7,366 nucleotides of DNA from Gallionella sp. (GCA_029850565.1 JARCRR010000101.1:1-7366), one strand, 5' to 3'. Positions 1 to 5,321 are shown, numbered from the stretch's first letter. Translations and numbers: made by a program. The notes: a model not told the origin generated them from the letters alone.

Positions 1-150
1 GGAGGAGACGATGCCTTTGTACCACTTGTTGCTATGCGCCAGCCACCACGCCAGCGGCGTGGCGATGAGCAACAACAACAGCGTGGTGACACTCGCCAGT
101 TTGAGTGTCAGCCATATAGCATTTAGGTCGGCCGGGTCTAATGTCGCCAT
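1..150 (-). CDS. modB: Molybdate ABC transporter permease ModB, N-terminal 50 residues (cut by window edge)
   Basis: ModB is the inner-membrane permease of the ModABC molybdate importer. It passes molybdate delivered by ModA through the membrane, driven by the ATPase ModC. The visible part starts MATLDPADLNAIWLTLKLAS and continues into a leucine-rich hydrophobic stretch (about residues 16-36), which fits the first membrane segment. After it comes a short polar stretch (HSNKWYKG) typical of the first loop of ModB-type permeases. The ATG at 150-148 lies only 6 nt past the modA stop codon, so the two genes are probably co-transcribed and perhaps translationally coupled; no strong ribosome binding site is visible. 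The reading frame runs off the window edge, so the typical binding-protein-dependent permease motif cannot be seen. The assignment rests on the N-terminal pattern plus the modE-modA context, and another ABC permease is unlikely. Confidence 0.87.
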   Translation of the reverse strand, partial: MATLDPADLNAIWLTLKLASVTTLLLLLIATPLAWWLAHSNKWYKGIVSS

Positions 151-156
151 TGATGA

Positions 157-915
157 TTAAGGTAGTTCGTATCCAAAACTGCGAATGATCGCGACGGCTT
201 TTTCACTCTTCAGGAAAGTCAGGAAGGCTTGCGCTGCGTCCTTGTCTTTTGCCGCAGTCAATTGCACTGCCGCCTGCTTGATAGGATTGTACATGTGCGC
301 GGGAACGATCCACCACGAACCCTCGGTCACCTTGCCGTCTTGGGTGATCTGCGACAGCGCGATGAATCCCAGTTCGGCATTTCCCGTCGCGGCGAATTGG
401 TAAGTTTGGGTGATGCTTTCGCCTGTCACCAGTTTGCCCTGCACCACACTCCACAACCCCAAATCTTCCAGCGTCTCTTTCGCAGCCAGACCATAAGGTG
501 CCAGCTTGGGATCGGCATAGGCGATCTTGTTGTAATCACCCTTGCGCAACACGTGTCCTTTGTCATCCACATAGCCTGGCTGTGCAGACCACAAAACCAG
601 CTTGCCCAGTGCATAGACAAAACGCGAACCTTCGACCGCCAACCCTTCTTTCTCCAGCAATTTTGGATTCTTTTCATCGGCTGCGAGGAATACATCGAAT
701 GGCGCACCTTCTTTGATCTGCGAAGTGAACTTTCCGCTGGAACCAAAGGAGAGTTTCACCGTGTGTCCAGTCTCTTTCTGGAACAGCTCGGCGATCTGCT
801 TCACCGGCTCGGCAAAATTCGCCGCCACGGCAGCATTCACTTCGCCCGCATTCGCTATTTGCACTAATGCGCCGAACAACAGCGCGCCTGCCAAAATTCG
901 TCTGATCGATCTCAC
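157..915 (-). CDS. modA: Periplasmic molybdate-binding protein ModA
   Basis: ModA captures molybdate (and usually tungstate) in the periplasm and hands it to ModB/ModC. The 252-residue product has a Sec signal peptide: RSIRR, then a hydrophobic core (about residues 7-21) and an ANA|GEV cleavage site after residue 23. The mature protein shows family landmarks: AVAANFAEP (29-37), SFGSSGK (56-62) in the oxyanion-binding region, GAPFDVFLAADE (70-81), DPKLAPYG (135-142) and ELGFIALSQ (181-189). The length fits the family. I chose the GTG at 915-913 because AAGGAG lies 6 nt upstream and the signal peptide then begins at its basic end. Starting at the ATG at 951 or 933 would add a polar extension and overlap modE. 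The gene follows modE by 10 nt and precedes modB by 6 nt, so all three look like one operon. Confidence 0.93.
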   Translation of the reverse strand: MRSIRRILAGALLFGALVQIANAGEVNAAVAANFAEPVKQIAELFQKETGHTVKLSFGSSGKFTSQIKEGAPFDVFLAADEKNPKLLEKEGLAVEGSRFVYALGKLVLWSAQPGYVDDKGHVLRKGDYNKIAYADPKLAPYGLAAKETLEDLGLWSVVQGKLVTGESITQTYQFAATGNAELGFIALSQITQDGKVTEGSWWIVPAHMYNPIKQAAVQLTAAKDKDAAQAFLTFLKSEKAVAIIRSFGYELP

Positions 916-921
916 TTTGCT

Positions 922-927
922 CTCCTT
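922..927 (-). promoter_or_regulatory. Ribosome binding site of modA (decides a GTG start)
   Basis: AAGGAG on the minus strand, 6 nt before the GTG at 915-913. It overlaps the modE stop codon region (stop at 928-926). The upstream ATG codons at 951 and 933 lack such a site and would place the start inside modE, so this element supports the GTG. Confidence 0.8.
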
Positions 928-1735
928 ATGCATTGACTGCCAAAATAACATGCGAAGCCTTGATCAAGGCACACGCCTTTACACCTTCTTTCAAGCCCAA
1001 CGACTTGATACTGTCGTTAGTCACGATGGCCGCCACACTCTTGCCGCCAGACAACTCGATAATGACCTCGCCGCTGATCGCACCTTCGTTGCAACGCGCC
1101 ACTGTGCCATGCAGCTCGTTGCGCGCGCTAGTCTTGAATCCTTCGGATGTCGTCACGATCACCCAAGGGGCCTTGATCAAGGCATACGCTTCCGAGCCCA
1201 CCTTCAATCCCAGATGGTTCACACTTTCGTTGGTGATCACCGCCGCCAGCATGTCGCCGCCGCCGATTTCCAGCACCACCTCTGCATTGATCGCCCCCAC
1301 TTTGATGCTCTTTACCGTACCCAAAAACTGATTACGCGCACTCGTCTTCAAATCGAATCTCCTGATCAAATGGTAGTACTCGTCAAAATCGTCCATCACC
1401 TCGGCCAGCTTTTTCAGCACCTGCTCGCGCTCCTGCTCCAGGCGCCGGTACGCGCCCGCCACGCGGCGACCGTAAGTCGTGAGCGTCGTGCCGCCGCCTT
1501 TCGATCCGCCGGTCTTGCGTTCCACCAGCGGCGGCTCGGAAAGATTGTTGATGCTCTCGACCGCCTCCCACGCTGCTTTGTAGCTCATGCCCATTGCGCT
1601 CGCCGCTGCCGAGATAGAACCTGTTGCGCCGATACGTTCTAACAATTCCAAATGATCCCAGCGCCTCCCTTTGGCGATGTTCATTTTGGAAACGTTGCCG
1701 CTTCCCGTATTTACCGCTGCTGCTGATTGAGCCAT
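926..1735 (-). CDS. modE: Molybdate-responsive transcriptional regulator ModE
   Basis: ModE is a cytoplasmic dimeric regulator. With molybdate bound it represses molybdate uptake genes and can activate molybdoenzyme genes. The 269-residue product has an N-terminal winged helix-turn-helix (about residues 25-95; GSISAAASAMGMSYKAAWEAV is the HTH, here split as GSISAAASAMGM then SYKAAWEAV) with the SEPPLVERKTGGSKGGGTTL wing (66-85). A linker (about 96-128) leads to two tandem Mop/TOBE domains: TSARNQFLGTV to ALIKAPWVIV (131-194) and TSARNELHGTV to ALIKASHVIL (202-265). These bind molybdate. The length is close to E. coli ModE. I prefer the ATG at 1735 because GAGGA lies 4 nt upstream; the ATG at 1759 would add 8 residues with a weaker site. 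About 20 polar residues precede the HTH, slightly more than usual. It heads a modEAB unit downstream of the nif operon. Confidence 0.95.
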   Translation of the reverse strand: MAQSAAAVNTGSGNVSKMNIAKGRRWDHLELLERIGATGSISAAASAMGMSYKAAWEAVESINNLSEPPLVERKTGGSKGGGTTLTTYGRRVAGAYRRLEQEREQVLKKLAEVMDDFDEYYHLIRRFDLKTSARNQFLGTVKSIKVGAINAEVVLEIGGGDMLAAVITNESVNHLGLKVGSEAYALIKAPWVIVTTSEGFKTSARNELHGTVARCNEGAISGEVIIELSGGKSVAAIVTNDSIKSLGLKEGVKACALIKASHVILAVNA

Positions 1736-1746
1736 ATCGTCCTCAC

Positions 1747-1757
1747 TCGTTATAACC
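1747..1757. promoter_or_regulatory. Second copy of the ModE-box half-site, just upstream of modE
   Basis: TCGTTATAACC here is identical over 11 bases to the left arm of the dyad at 1906-1916. GTTATAAC is itself palindromic. No good matching right arm is visible at 24-bp spacing. It lies 12 nt before the preferred modE start. It could be an auxiliary weak ModE site or chance. Confidence 0.35.
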
Positions 1758-1886
1758 ATCTACTACCTAACCATGAGCAATTGTGATGCCACGCATAAAT
1801 ACTTCTTTCCACTGCCCATATTTATGGGGTTAGAAGGGATTTGCAGATAAGTGCAGAGGAGGCCGCTTGGATGGATTTGTAGTATT

Positions 1887-1904
1887 CAGCACAGGGTTGT
1901 GCTG
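1887..1904 (-). other. Short hairpin in the modE leader
   Basis: CAGCACA and TGTGCTG form a perfect 7-bp stem with a 4-nt loop, 2 bp from the putative ModE dyad on the modE side. If transcription starts in or near the dyad, this would be at the very 5' end of the mod mRNA and could stabilise it. No U-run follows, so a terminator role is not supported. Confidence 0.4.
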
Positions 1905-1906
1905 TT

Positions 1907-1930
1907 CGTTATAACCTATAGGTGATAATG
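1907..1930. promoter_or_regulatory. Putative ModE-binding operator (Mo-box)
   Basis: A 24-bp dyad reads CGTTATAACCTA on its left half and TAGGTGATAATG on its right half. Compared with its own reverse complement, 20 of 24 positions agree. The CGTTAT ends and the 24-bp size match what I recall of the E. coli modA operator, which has CGTTAT and ATAACG ends in the same arrangement. It sits about 170 nt upstream of modE, so autoregulation of modEAB by molybdate-loaded ModE is the likely role. The binding itself is inferred. Confidence 0.68.
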
Positions 1931-1959
1931 CTTTTGAAGAAGCAAAGCTAAGTACAAAT

Positions 1960-1987
1960 AACAATGGGCACTTCCGTGCCCATTGTT
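1960..1987 (-). terminator. Terminator-like hairpin at the end of the nif operon
   Basis: AACAATGGGCAC pairs perfectly with GTGCCCATTGTT (12 bp) around a 4-nt loop. It starts 22 nt after the stop codon of the last nif-operon gene. In the direction of transcription the stem is followed by ATTTGTACTT, a U-rich but interrupted tail. A Rho-independent terminator is likely, though not a textbook one; some read-through into modE is possible. Confidence 0.7.
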
Positions 1988-2009
1988 GTAGTGATAAATA
2001 CTGCAAAGT

Positions 2010-2282
2010 CTATTGTTCGTCTACTTCAGCCAACACCACACCGATCGCATGCAGTGGATCATCAGTCAAACTCAGGCAATGTTCGCTGCCATTGACCAGG
2101 TAGAGGTTGAATCTGTCGCGCTTCAACGCCGCCGGAAGACGCGCAGGCATATCGTCATCGTTGCAGAAGGTAAAGCGTAGTTCCGGCCAAGTCTGCTTCA
2201 ACGTAAGGAGAGATTCTTCGTTCAACACGCTCATCGCAGCAGCGGTGTTGGCGATCTGCTCCAATGTCTCGGGGATAATCAT
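2010..2282 (-). CDS. Small conserved-looking nif-associated protein, 90 aa, function unknown (DUF6129-like?)
   Basis: The product is a small, acidic, soluble-looking protein with no signal peptide, membrane segment or metal-binding motif. Visible blocks are TWPELRFTFCNDDDMPARLP (31-50), FNLYLVNGSEHCLSLTDDP (58-76) and GVVLAEVDEQ (81-90). I recall short proteins with the pattern WPE(L/I)(R/H)FT-C--DD(V/M)P-RL ... FNLYLV ... in nif clusters of other proteobacteria, catalogued as a domain of unknown function (I believe DUF6129), but could not check this. The ATG at 2282-2280 lies 3 nt past the nifY stop, with a purine-rich GAAGAAGAG upstream, so translation is probably coupled to nifY. It is the last gene before the terminator-like stem. 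Its place next to nifY suggests an accessory role in nitrogenase maturation, which is inference only. Two cysteines (40 and 69) are visible. Confidence 0.82.
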   Translation of the reverse strand: MIIPETLEQIANTAAAMSVLNEESLLTLKQTWPELRFTFCNDDDMPARLPAALKRDRFNLYLVNGSEHCLSLTDDPLHAIGVVLAEVDEQ

Positions 2283-2285
2283 TGT

Positions 2286-2993
2286 TCACTCTTCTTCCAC
2301 AACGAACTTGTTCAGCGACTTCGCTTCCACACCCAGTATCTTGGCGAGCCAAGGCGGCGGCGCATCCAACACTTCTTGCAAACGTTGCAGCGTGGCGCGC
2401 GCTTTGCCGCCTTCGGGTGATTTAACCGGATGGATGTTGGCGCGCACCGCCTTGGCCGCCGCCGGGCCGCCGATGGATTGCACGTAGACGATCTGGCAGT
2501 CTTTGATCAGGTTGGCGCGCGCGACGTTCTTATCTTCGGCGTCATCGGTAATGGCGGTGGAGCGTGCGCCGATCAGGCGCAACTCGTCACGAGCCACTTG
2601 GTAAATCAAAAACCGTGGGCACGAACCAAAGTGACCATCCAGATTCTCTTCGGTGTTGGAGGCGACTGCGACACGCAAGCTGCCCGGCATATCGCCTTCA
2701 CTGTAGGCATCCAGTGTCGGCTGATCCTCAGCGTCATCTGTCACGCCCCACAAATGGCGCACGGCCAATTTGATGGAGGCGTTATCCACATCGGGATCGA
2801 CCGTCTCTTCGCCCGAGAGCATGAGCTTGATATCGGCCACAGTGACCTTGGAAAGTTTTTCTTCGGTGATGGGTAAGCCCACATGGTCACCGATCTTTGA
2901 CACCAAGCCGCCCATGTTCACTTCTGACAGGGCGCGGGCAGCCAGCGCGATACGCAACGCTGCGGGTTTTGTAATGACGCTAGTGGTAGTCAT
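2286..2993 (-). CDS. nifY: NifY/NafY-type FeMo-cofactor-binding nitrogenase accessory protein
   Basis: Proteins of this type bind FeMo-cofactor and apo-dinitrogenase during NifDK maturation in the cytoplasm. The 235-residue product has two parts. The N-terminal domain (about 10-85) contains ALAARALSEVNMGGLVSKIG and GLPITEEKLSKVTVADIKLM, as in the NafY/NifY N-terminal domain. The C-terminal Nitro_FeMo-Co domain (about 105-215) contains LRVAVASN, LDGHFGSCPRFLIYQV (118-133), IVYVQSIGGPAAAKAVRANI and PPPWLAKILG. His121 within DGHFGSC corresponds to the histidine implicated in FeMo-co binding in Azotobacter NafY; Cys125 is nearby. The two-domain size separates it from the shorter NifX. Whether it is orthologous to NifY or to NafY cannot be decided from sequence alone. 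The ATG at 2993 has AAGAGG 7 nt upstream. It follows fdxN after a repeat-bearing 96-nt spacer and abuts the next gene by 3 nt. Confidence 0.88.
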   Translation of the reverse strand: MTTTSVITKPAALRIALAARALSEVNMGGLVSKIGDHVGLPITEEKLSKVTVADIKLMLSGEETVDPDVDNASIKLAVRHLWGVTDDAEDQPTLDAYSEGDMPGSLRVAVASNTEENLDGHFGSCPRFLIYQVARDELRLIGARSTAITDDAEDKNVARANLIKDCQIVYVQSIGGPAAAKAVRANIHPVKSPEGGKARATLQRLQEVLDAPPPWLAKILGVEAKSLNKFVVEEE

Positions 2994-3011
2994 ATCAACG
3001 CCTCTTGTTTA

Positions 3012-3036
3012 TTCGACACGCTTAAAGCCTGTCGAA
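3012..3036. repeat. 25-nt near-perfect palindrome in the fdxN-nifY spacer
   Basis: TTCGACA (3012-3018) and TGTCGAA (3030-3036) pair perfectly. The inner GCTT/AAGC also pairs, leaving one C:C mismatch and a single central base, so 22 of 25 positions are self-complementary. It lies 18 nt upstream of the nifY start. It could be part of the same repeat unit as the adjacent palindrome at 3047-3079 or an mRNA hairpin. Confidence 0.6.
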
Positions 3037-3046
3037 AACTATTGGT

Positions 3047-3079
3047 CCGTTCATGGCTCGACTGGCTCACCACGAACGG
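3047..3079. repeat. REP-like palindromic repeat in the fdxN-nifY spacer
   Basis: A 33-nt unit has outer arms CCGTTCATGG and CCACGAACGG, pairing at 9 of 10 positions, around GCTCGACTGGCTCA. It resembles a dispersed element I know from many beta- and gammaproteobacterial genomes (CCGTTC(A/G)TGG ... TCGACA-GCTCACCACGAACGG type). It lies 10 nt after the fdxN stop codon. Copy number in this genome cannot be seen from here; only one copy is in the window. Confidence 0.65.
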
Positions 3080-3089
3080 GATTTGTTAC

Positions 3090-3284
3090 TTATGCTTGAA
3101 CGATACAACCCTTGATCGGGCAGGTCTTCACGCATTGCGGCTTAGCAAAATCACCTTCGCATTCGGTACATTCGCTTGCGTTGATGATGTACAGCCCCTT
3201 CTTGACGCTGATGGACGCTGTCGGACATTCGGGTTCGCAGTCACCACAAGATGTACACAGATCCGTAAGTATCTTCATTGCCAT
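3090..3284 (-). CDS. fdxN: 2[4Fe-4S] ferredoxin, FdxN type
   Basis: This small cytoplasmic electron carrier is expected to hold two low-potential [4Fe-4S] clusters. FdxN of Rhodobacter and rhizobia donates electrons to the Fe protein NifH, and this protein matches that type in length (64 residues) and in the blocks LCTSCGDCEPECP and CTECEG...PQC. Cysteines 10, 13, 16 and 20 form CX2CX2CX3CP. Cysteines 39, 42, 51 and 55 form CX2CX8CX3CP, with the longer second-motif loop common to nif-linked dicluster ferredoxins. A ninth cysteine (60) follows. The ATG at 3284 has AGGAG 7 nt upstream. The gene starts 18 nt after the nifT stop, in the same operon. Its position between nifT and nifY, away from nifB, is worth noting. 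A role in cofactor assembly instead of electron supply to NifH cannot be excluded. Confidence 0.92.
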   Translation of the reverse strand: MAMKILTDLCTSCGDCEPECPTASISVKKGLYIINASECTECEGDFAKPQCVKTCPIKGCIVQA

Positions 3285-3302
3285 GATAGTTCTCCTATTG
3301 GT

Positions 3303-3527
3303 CTATTCCGCCGCATCCAAGCGCTTGGCACGCAGAGAGATGGGCAGTCTGGCGGGAGCAGCTTGAGGCTCGATGTAGTAGCAGCCGCCGTTGTTCAGCT
3401 TGATCTCGCCGCCCCACTTTTCCGGGGTGTTGAACTCCATCGAAACGATGTCGTCCTCGAGGTCGCGCTTGGGCAGATAGAACACATACTCGGTCTTGCT
3501 GCCACGCTGGATCATGATGTTTGCCAT
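3303..3527 (-). CDS. nifT: NifT family protein
   Basis: NifT (FixT) is a small protein encoded next to nifK in many diazotrophs. Its precise role is unknown and mutants usually have little phenotype. The 74-residue product MANIMIQRG... shows the family's signature order: YVFYLPKRDLEDDIVSMEF (15-33), TPEKWGGEIKLNNG (35-48), CYYIEP (50-55) and LPISLRAKRL (61-70). The length is typical. The ATG at 3527-3525 is chosen because AAGGAAG lies 5 nt upstream and family members begin at this point. An upstream in-frame extension reaches into the palindromic spacer and shows no family similarity. The gene follows the 170-nt nifK-nifT spacer and precedes fdxN by 18 nt. Confidence 0.93.
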   Translation of the reverse strand: MANIMIQRGSKTEYVFYLPKRDLEDDIVSMEFNTPEKWGGEIKLNNGGCYYIEPQAAPARLPISLRAKRLDAAE

Positions 3528-3564
3528 AACTACTTCCTTTCTAAACCTGTTCATCCTTAATGTG

Positions 3565-3690
3565 GATGAGGAGCCGTCGTGAGCAGCCCGAGGGCAAGGC
3601 GGACGGAGCGGAGGAGCCGGAACGTACACAAAGTACGTGAGGACTCCGAGCACCGCCCAACGCCGCCATCGGGCTGCGCAGCAGGCTCAT
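3565..3690. repeat. About 120-nt imperfect palindrome (MITE/REP-like) between nifK and nifT
   Basis: The element is symmetric about position 3630. The core is ACGTAC (3622-3627) and GTACGT (3633-3638) around ACAAA. Further out, GGAG (3613-3616) pairs with CTCC (3644-3647) and GCAGCCCGA (3583-3591) with TCGGGCTGC (3669-3677), all at exactly matching distances from the centre. GAGCC (3571-3575) pairs with GGCTC (3684-3688), and an outer GATGA with TCATC. Many intermediate positions mismatch. It fills most of the spacer and ends only 8 nt before the nifK stop side. It looks like a non-coding mobile or dispersed repeat, or a large mRNA hairpin. A smaller stem, TCATCC/GGATGA (3551-3569), overlaps its nifT-side end. 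Confidence 0.65.
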
Positions 3691-3697
3691 CGCCGCA

Positions 3698-5266
3698 TTA
3701 GCGCACGAGGTCGTGGTTGTAGTCAGTCGTTCCCATCCCGCGAGTATCTTCATCCAGCTTTTCCAGCACTGCATTGGTCAGCGTGGTCAGCATCTGCATG
3801 GCACCTTCATAGCCCAAGGTGGTGGCGCGATGCAGGTGATGACGATCGAAGATCGGGAAGCCGATACGGATCAATGGCACTTCGAACTCTTTACCTTTGT
3901 GCAAGGTGTCGCGCTGGATGAACTTGCCATAGCTGTTGCCGATCATGAAGTCAGGCTTCTCGGTCAGCACCAGTGAACGGAAGTGCCACAAGTCAGCACC
4001 CGGATAGAGCTGGGTGTTCTTGCCGTATGGCGTCTCGTCCAACATCTTGCGCATGGCCTTTTCCCACTTCTTGCTGCCGTTGTTGCACAACACATGGAGG
4101 GGCTCGACGCCGAGTTCGGTGAGGAACTTGGTCATGCCGAGGGTGAAGTCAGGATCACCGTACAGGCTGATCTTCTTGCCGTGCAACCAGGTATGGCTGT
4201 CGGTCATCATGTCGACGAAACGGCCGCGCTCTTTCAGCAACGAGGGCGGGATCTCTTTGCCGGTGACTTTGGCGACTTCCATCAACCATTCGTCAGTCCA
4301 CTCCAAGCCCATCGGAATGTTCAACTTCGGCACTTCGTGTTTCCAGATCTGGTCGACGTACTTCTTGGTCTTGTCGAGCTGCATCGGTTGCAACAGGAAA
4401 GTGGTCTTCGCATTGGCTGCGTCCTTCACTTCATCCTGGGTCGTGCCGCCTGCGTACATACGGAACTGGCCATCAGCCGGGGTATCCAGCACTTCGGTCG
4501 GGTCGCTCAGCATGGTGTGCGCGACGCCCATCTCGTCCAGCATGCGATGGATGACGCGGTAGTTACCCAAGTAAGTCTCGAAACCGGGAACGATGTTGAT
4601 CTTGCCGTTCGAGCCTGCAACCTTGTCTTCCATGGTGTTGCGGGTGAAGTAGCCGATGATGCCTTCGAACATGTTGTCCCAACCGGTCACATGCGAACCC
4701 ACGAACGACGGGGTGTGCGCAAAGGGAACAGGATAGTCGTCAGGGATGTTGCCCGCTTTCTTCGTGTTGCGGATGAAAGCGTTCAAGTCGTCACCGATGA
4801 CTTCGGCCATACACGTGGTGGACACGGCGATGACGTCCGGCTTGTAGATGGCACGGCAGTTCTCCAGACCGTCGATCATGTTCTTCTGACCGCCGAACAC
4901 GGCTGCGTCTTCAGTCATGGAATCGGACACGCAAGAGACTGGCTCACGGAAGTGGCGGTTGAAGTAGGTGCGGAAGTAAGCCACGCACCCCTGTGAACCG
5001 TGCACGTACGGCATGGTCTTCTCGAAGCCGAGTGCGCACAACACCGCGCCCAACGGTTGGCAGGCCTTGGCCGGATTCACGGTCAACGCTTCACGCTTGA
5101 AGTTCAGCTCACGATATTCCATCGTGGTCGTCCATGCGAAAGTATCTTGGACTTTGCCAGCTTCGTGACGCTCTTCGAAGTTCTCTTGTTTGTTAGTCAG
5201 CGATTCCTTGTATTCGTCCTGACGGAACAATGGATAACAAGGTTTGATGTCATCAGCTTGTTGCAT
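3698..5266 (-). CDS. nifK: Nitrogenase molybdenum-iron protein beta chain NifK
   Basis: NifK pairs with NifD in the alpha2-beta2 dinitrogenase, which reduces N2 to NH3 at FeMo-cofactor; NifK shares the P-cluster with NifD. The product is 522 residues, against about 523 in Azotobacter vinelandii. P-cluster ligands are in place: Cys69 (KACQPLGA), Cys94 (GSQGCVAYFR), Cys152 (STTCMAEVIGDD) and Ser187 (HTPSFVGSHVTGWDN). Each is one position lower than in A. vinelandii. The N-terminal extension (about 1-60), with CYPLF and YRELNFKREALTVNPAKACQ (49-69), is of the usual group I Mo-nitrogenase beta type. The ATG at 5266 has AAGGAG 6 nt upstream. The stop is followed by the long palindrome before nifT. 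I see no missing key residue or frameshift. Confidence 0.98.
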   Translation of the reverse strand: MQQADDIKPCYPLFRQDEYKESLTNKQENFEERHEAGKVQDTFAWTTTMEYRELNFKREALTVNPAKACQPLGAVLCALGFEKTMPYVHGSQGCVAYFRTYFNRHFREPVSCVSDSMTEDAAVFGGQKNMIDGLENCRAIYKPDVIAVSTTCMAEVIGDDLNAFIRNTKKAGNIPDDYPVPFAHTPSFVGSHVTGWDNMFEGIIGYFTRNTMEDKVAGSNGKINIVPGFETYLGNYRVIHRMLDEMGVAHTMLSDPTEVLDTPADGQFRMYAGGTTQDEVKDAANAKTTFLLQPMQLDKTKKYVDQIWKHEVPKLNIPMGLEWTDEWLMEVAKVTGKEIPPSLLKERGRFVDMMTDSHTWLHGKKISLYGDPDFTLGMTKFLTELGVEPLHVLCNNGSKKWEKAMRKMLDETPYGKNTQLYPGADLWHFRSLVLTEKPDFMIGNSYGKFIQRDTLHKGKEFEVPLIRIGFPIFDRHHLHRATTLGYEGAMQMLTTLTNAVLEKLDEDTRGMGTTDYNHDLVR

Positions 5267-5321
5267 TCTTATCTCCTTAGCCGCACTGCCAATTTGCAGA
5301 TGCCGGCACAGATTGATGGAT

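Larger units (their letters stand above)
1736..2009. other. 274-nt intergenic region between the nif and mod operons
   Basis: No protein-coding gene is supported here. From the nif side it holds a terminator-like stem (1960-1987), a ModE-box-like dyad (1907-1930), a 7-bp hairpin CAGCACA/TGTGCTG (1887-1904), a small palindrome CCCATA/TATGGG (1815-1828) and, just before modE, a second copy of TCGTTATAACC (1747-1757). I could not settle on convincing -35 and -10 boxes. The modE promoter most likely overlaps or lies close to the dyad, which would give a modE leader of roughly 150 nt. Confidence 0.7.

Noticed and set aside
713..1642. 309-codon plus-strand frame opposite modA/modE
   Set aside because: Spans two certain genes in antisense and shows no family resemblance.
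1763..1819. 18-codon leader peptide frame upstream of modE
   Set aside because: No ribosome binding site and no run of regulatory codons; likely chance.
1736..2009. Molybdenum cofactor riboswitch upstream of modE
   Set aside because: Stems are present, but I could not recognise the conserved Moco RNA core by eye; only a covariance search could settle it.
3321..3345. TGGCACG-like sequence as an internal sigma-54 promoter
   Set aside because: It lies inside nifT on the wrong strand for the genes here and has no matching TTGC element at the required distance.
3303..3653. NifT with a 42-residue N-terminal extension
   Set aside because: The extension reads through the palindromic spacer and is unlike NifT; the ATG at 3527 has a good ribosome binding site and matches the family's usual start.
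3541..3774. 77-codon minus-strand frame across the nifK 3' end and the palindrome
   Set aside because: It overlaps nifK out of frame and is made largely of the repeat; such translated repeats are often mis-annotated as proteins.
3983..4996. 337-codon plus-strand frame opposite nifK
   Set aside because: Fully inside nifK in antisense, with low-complexity His/Val-rich translation typical of a shadow frame.
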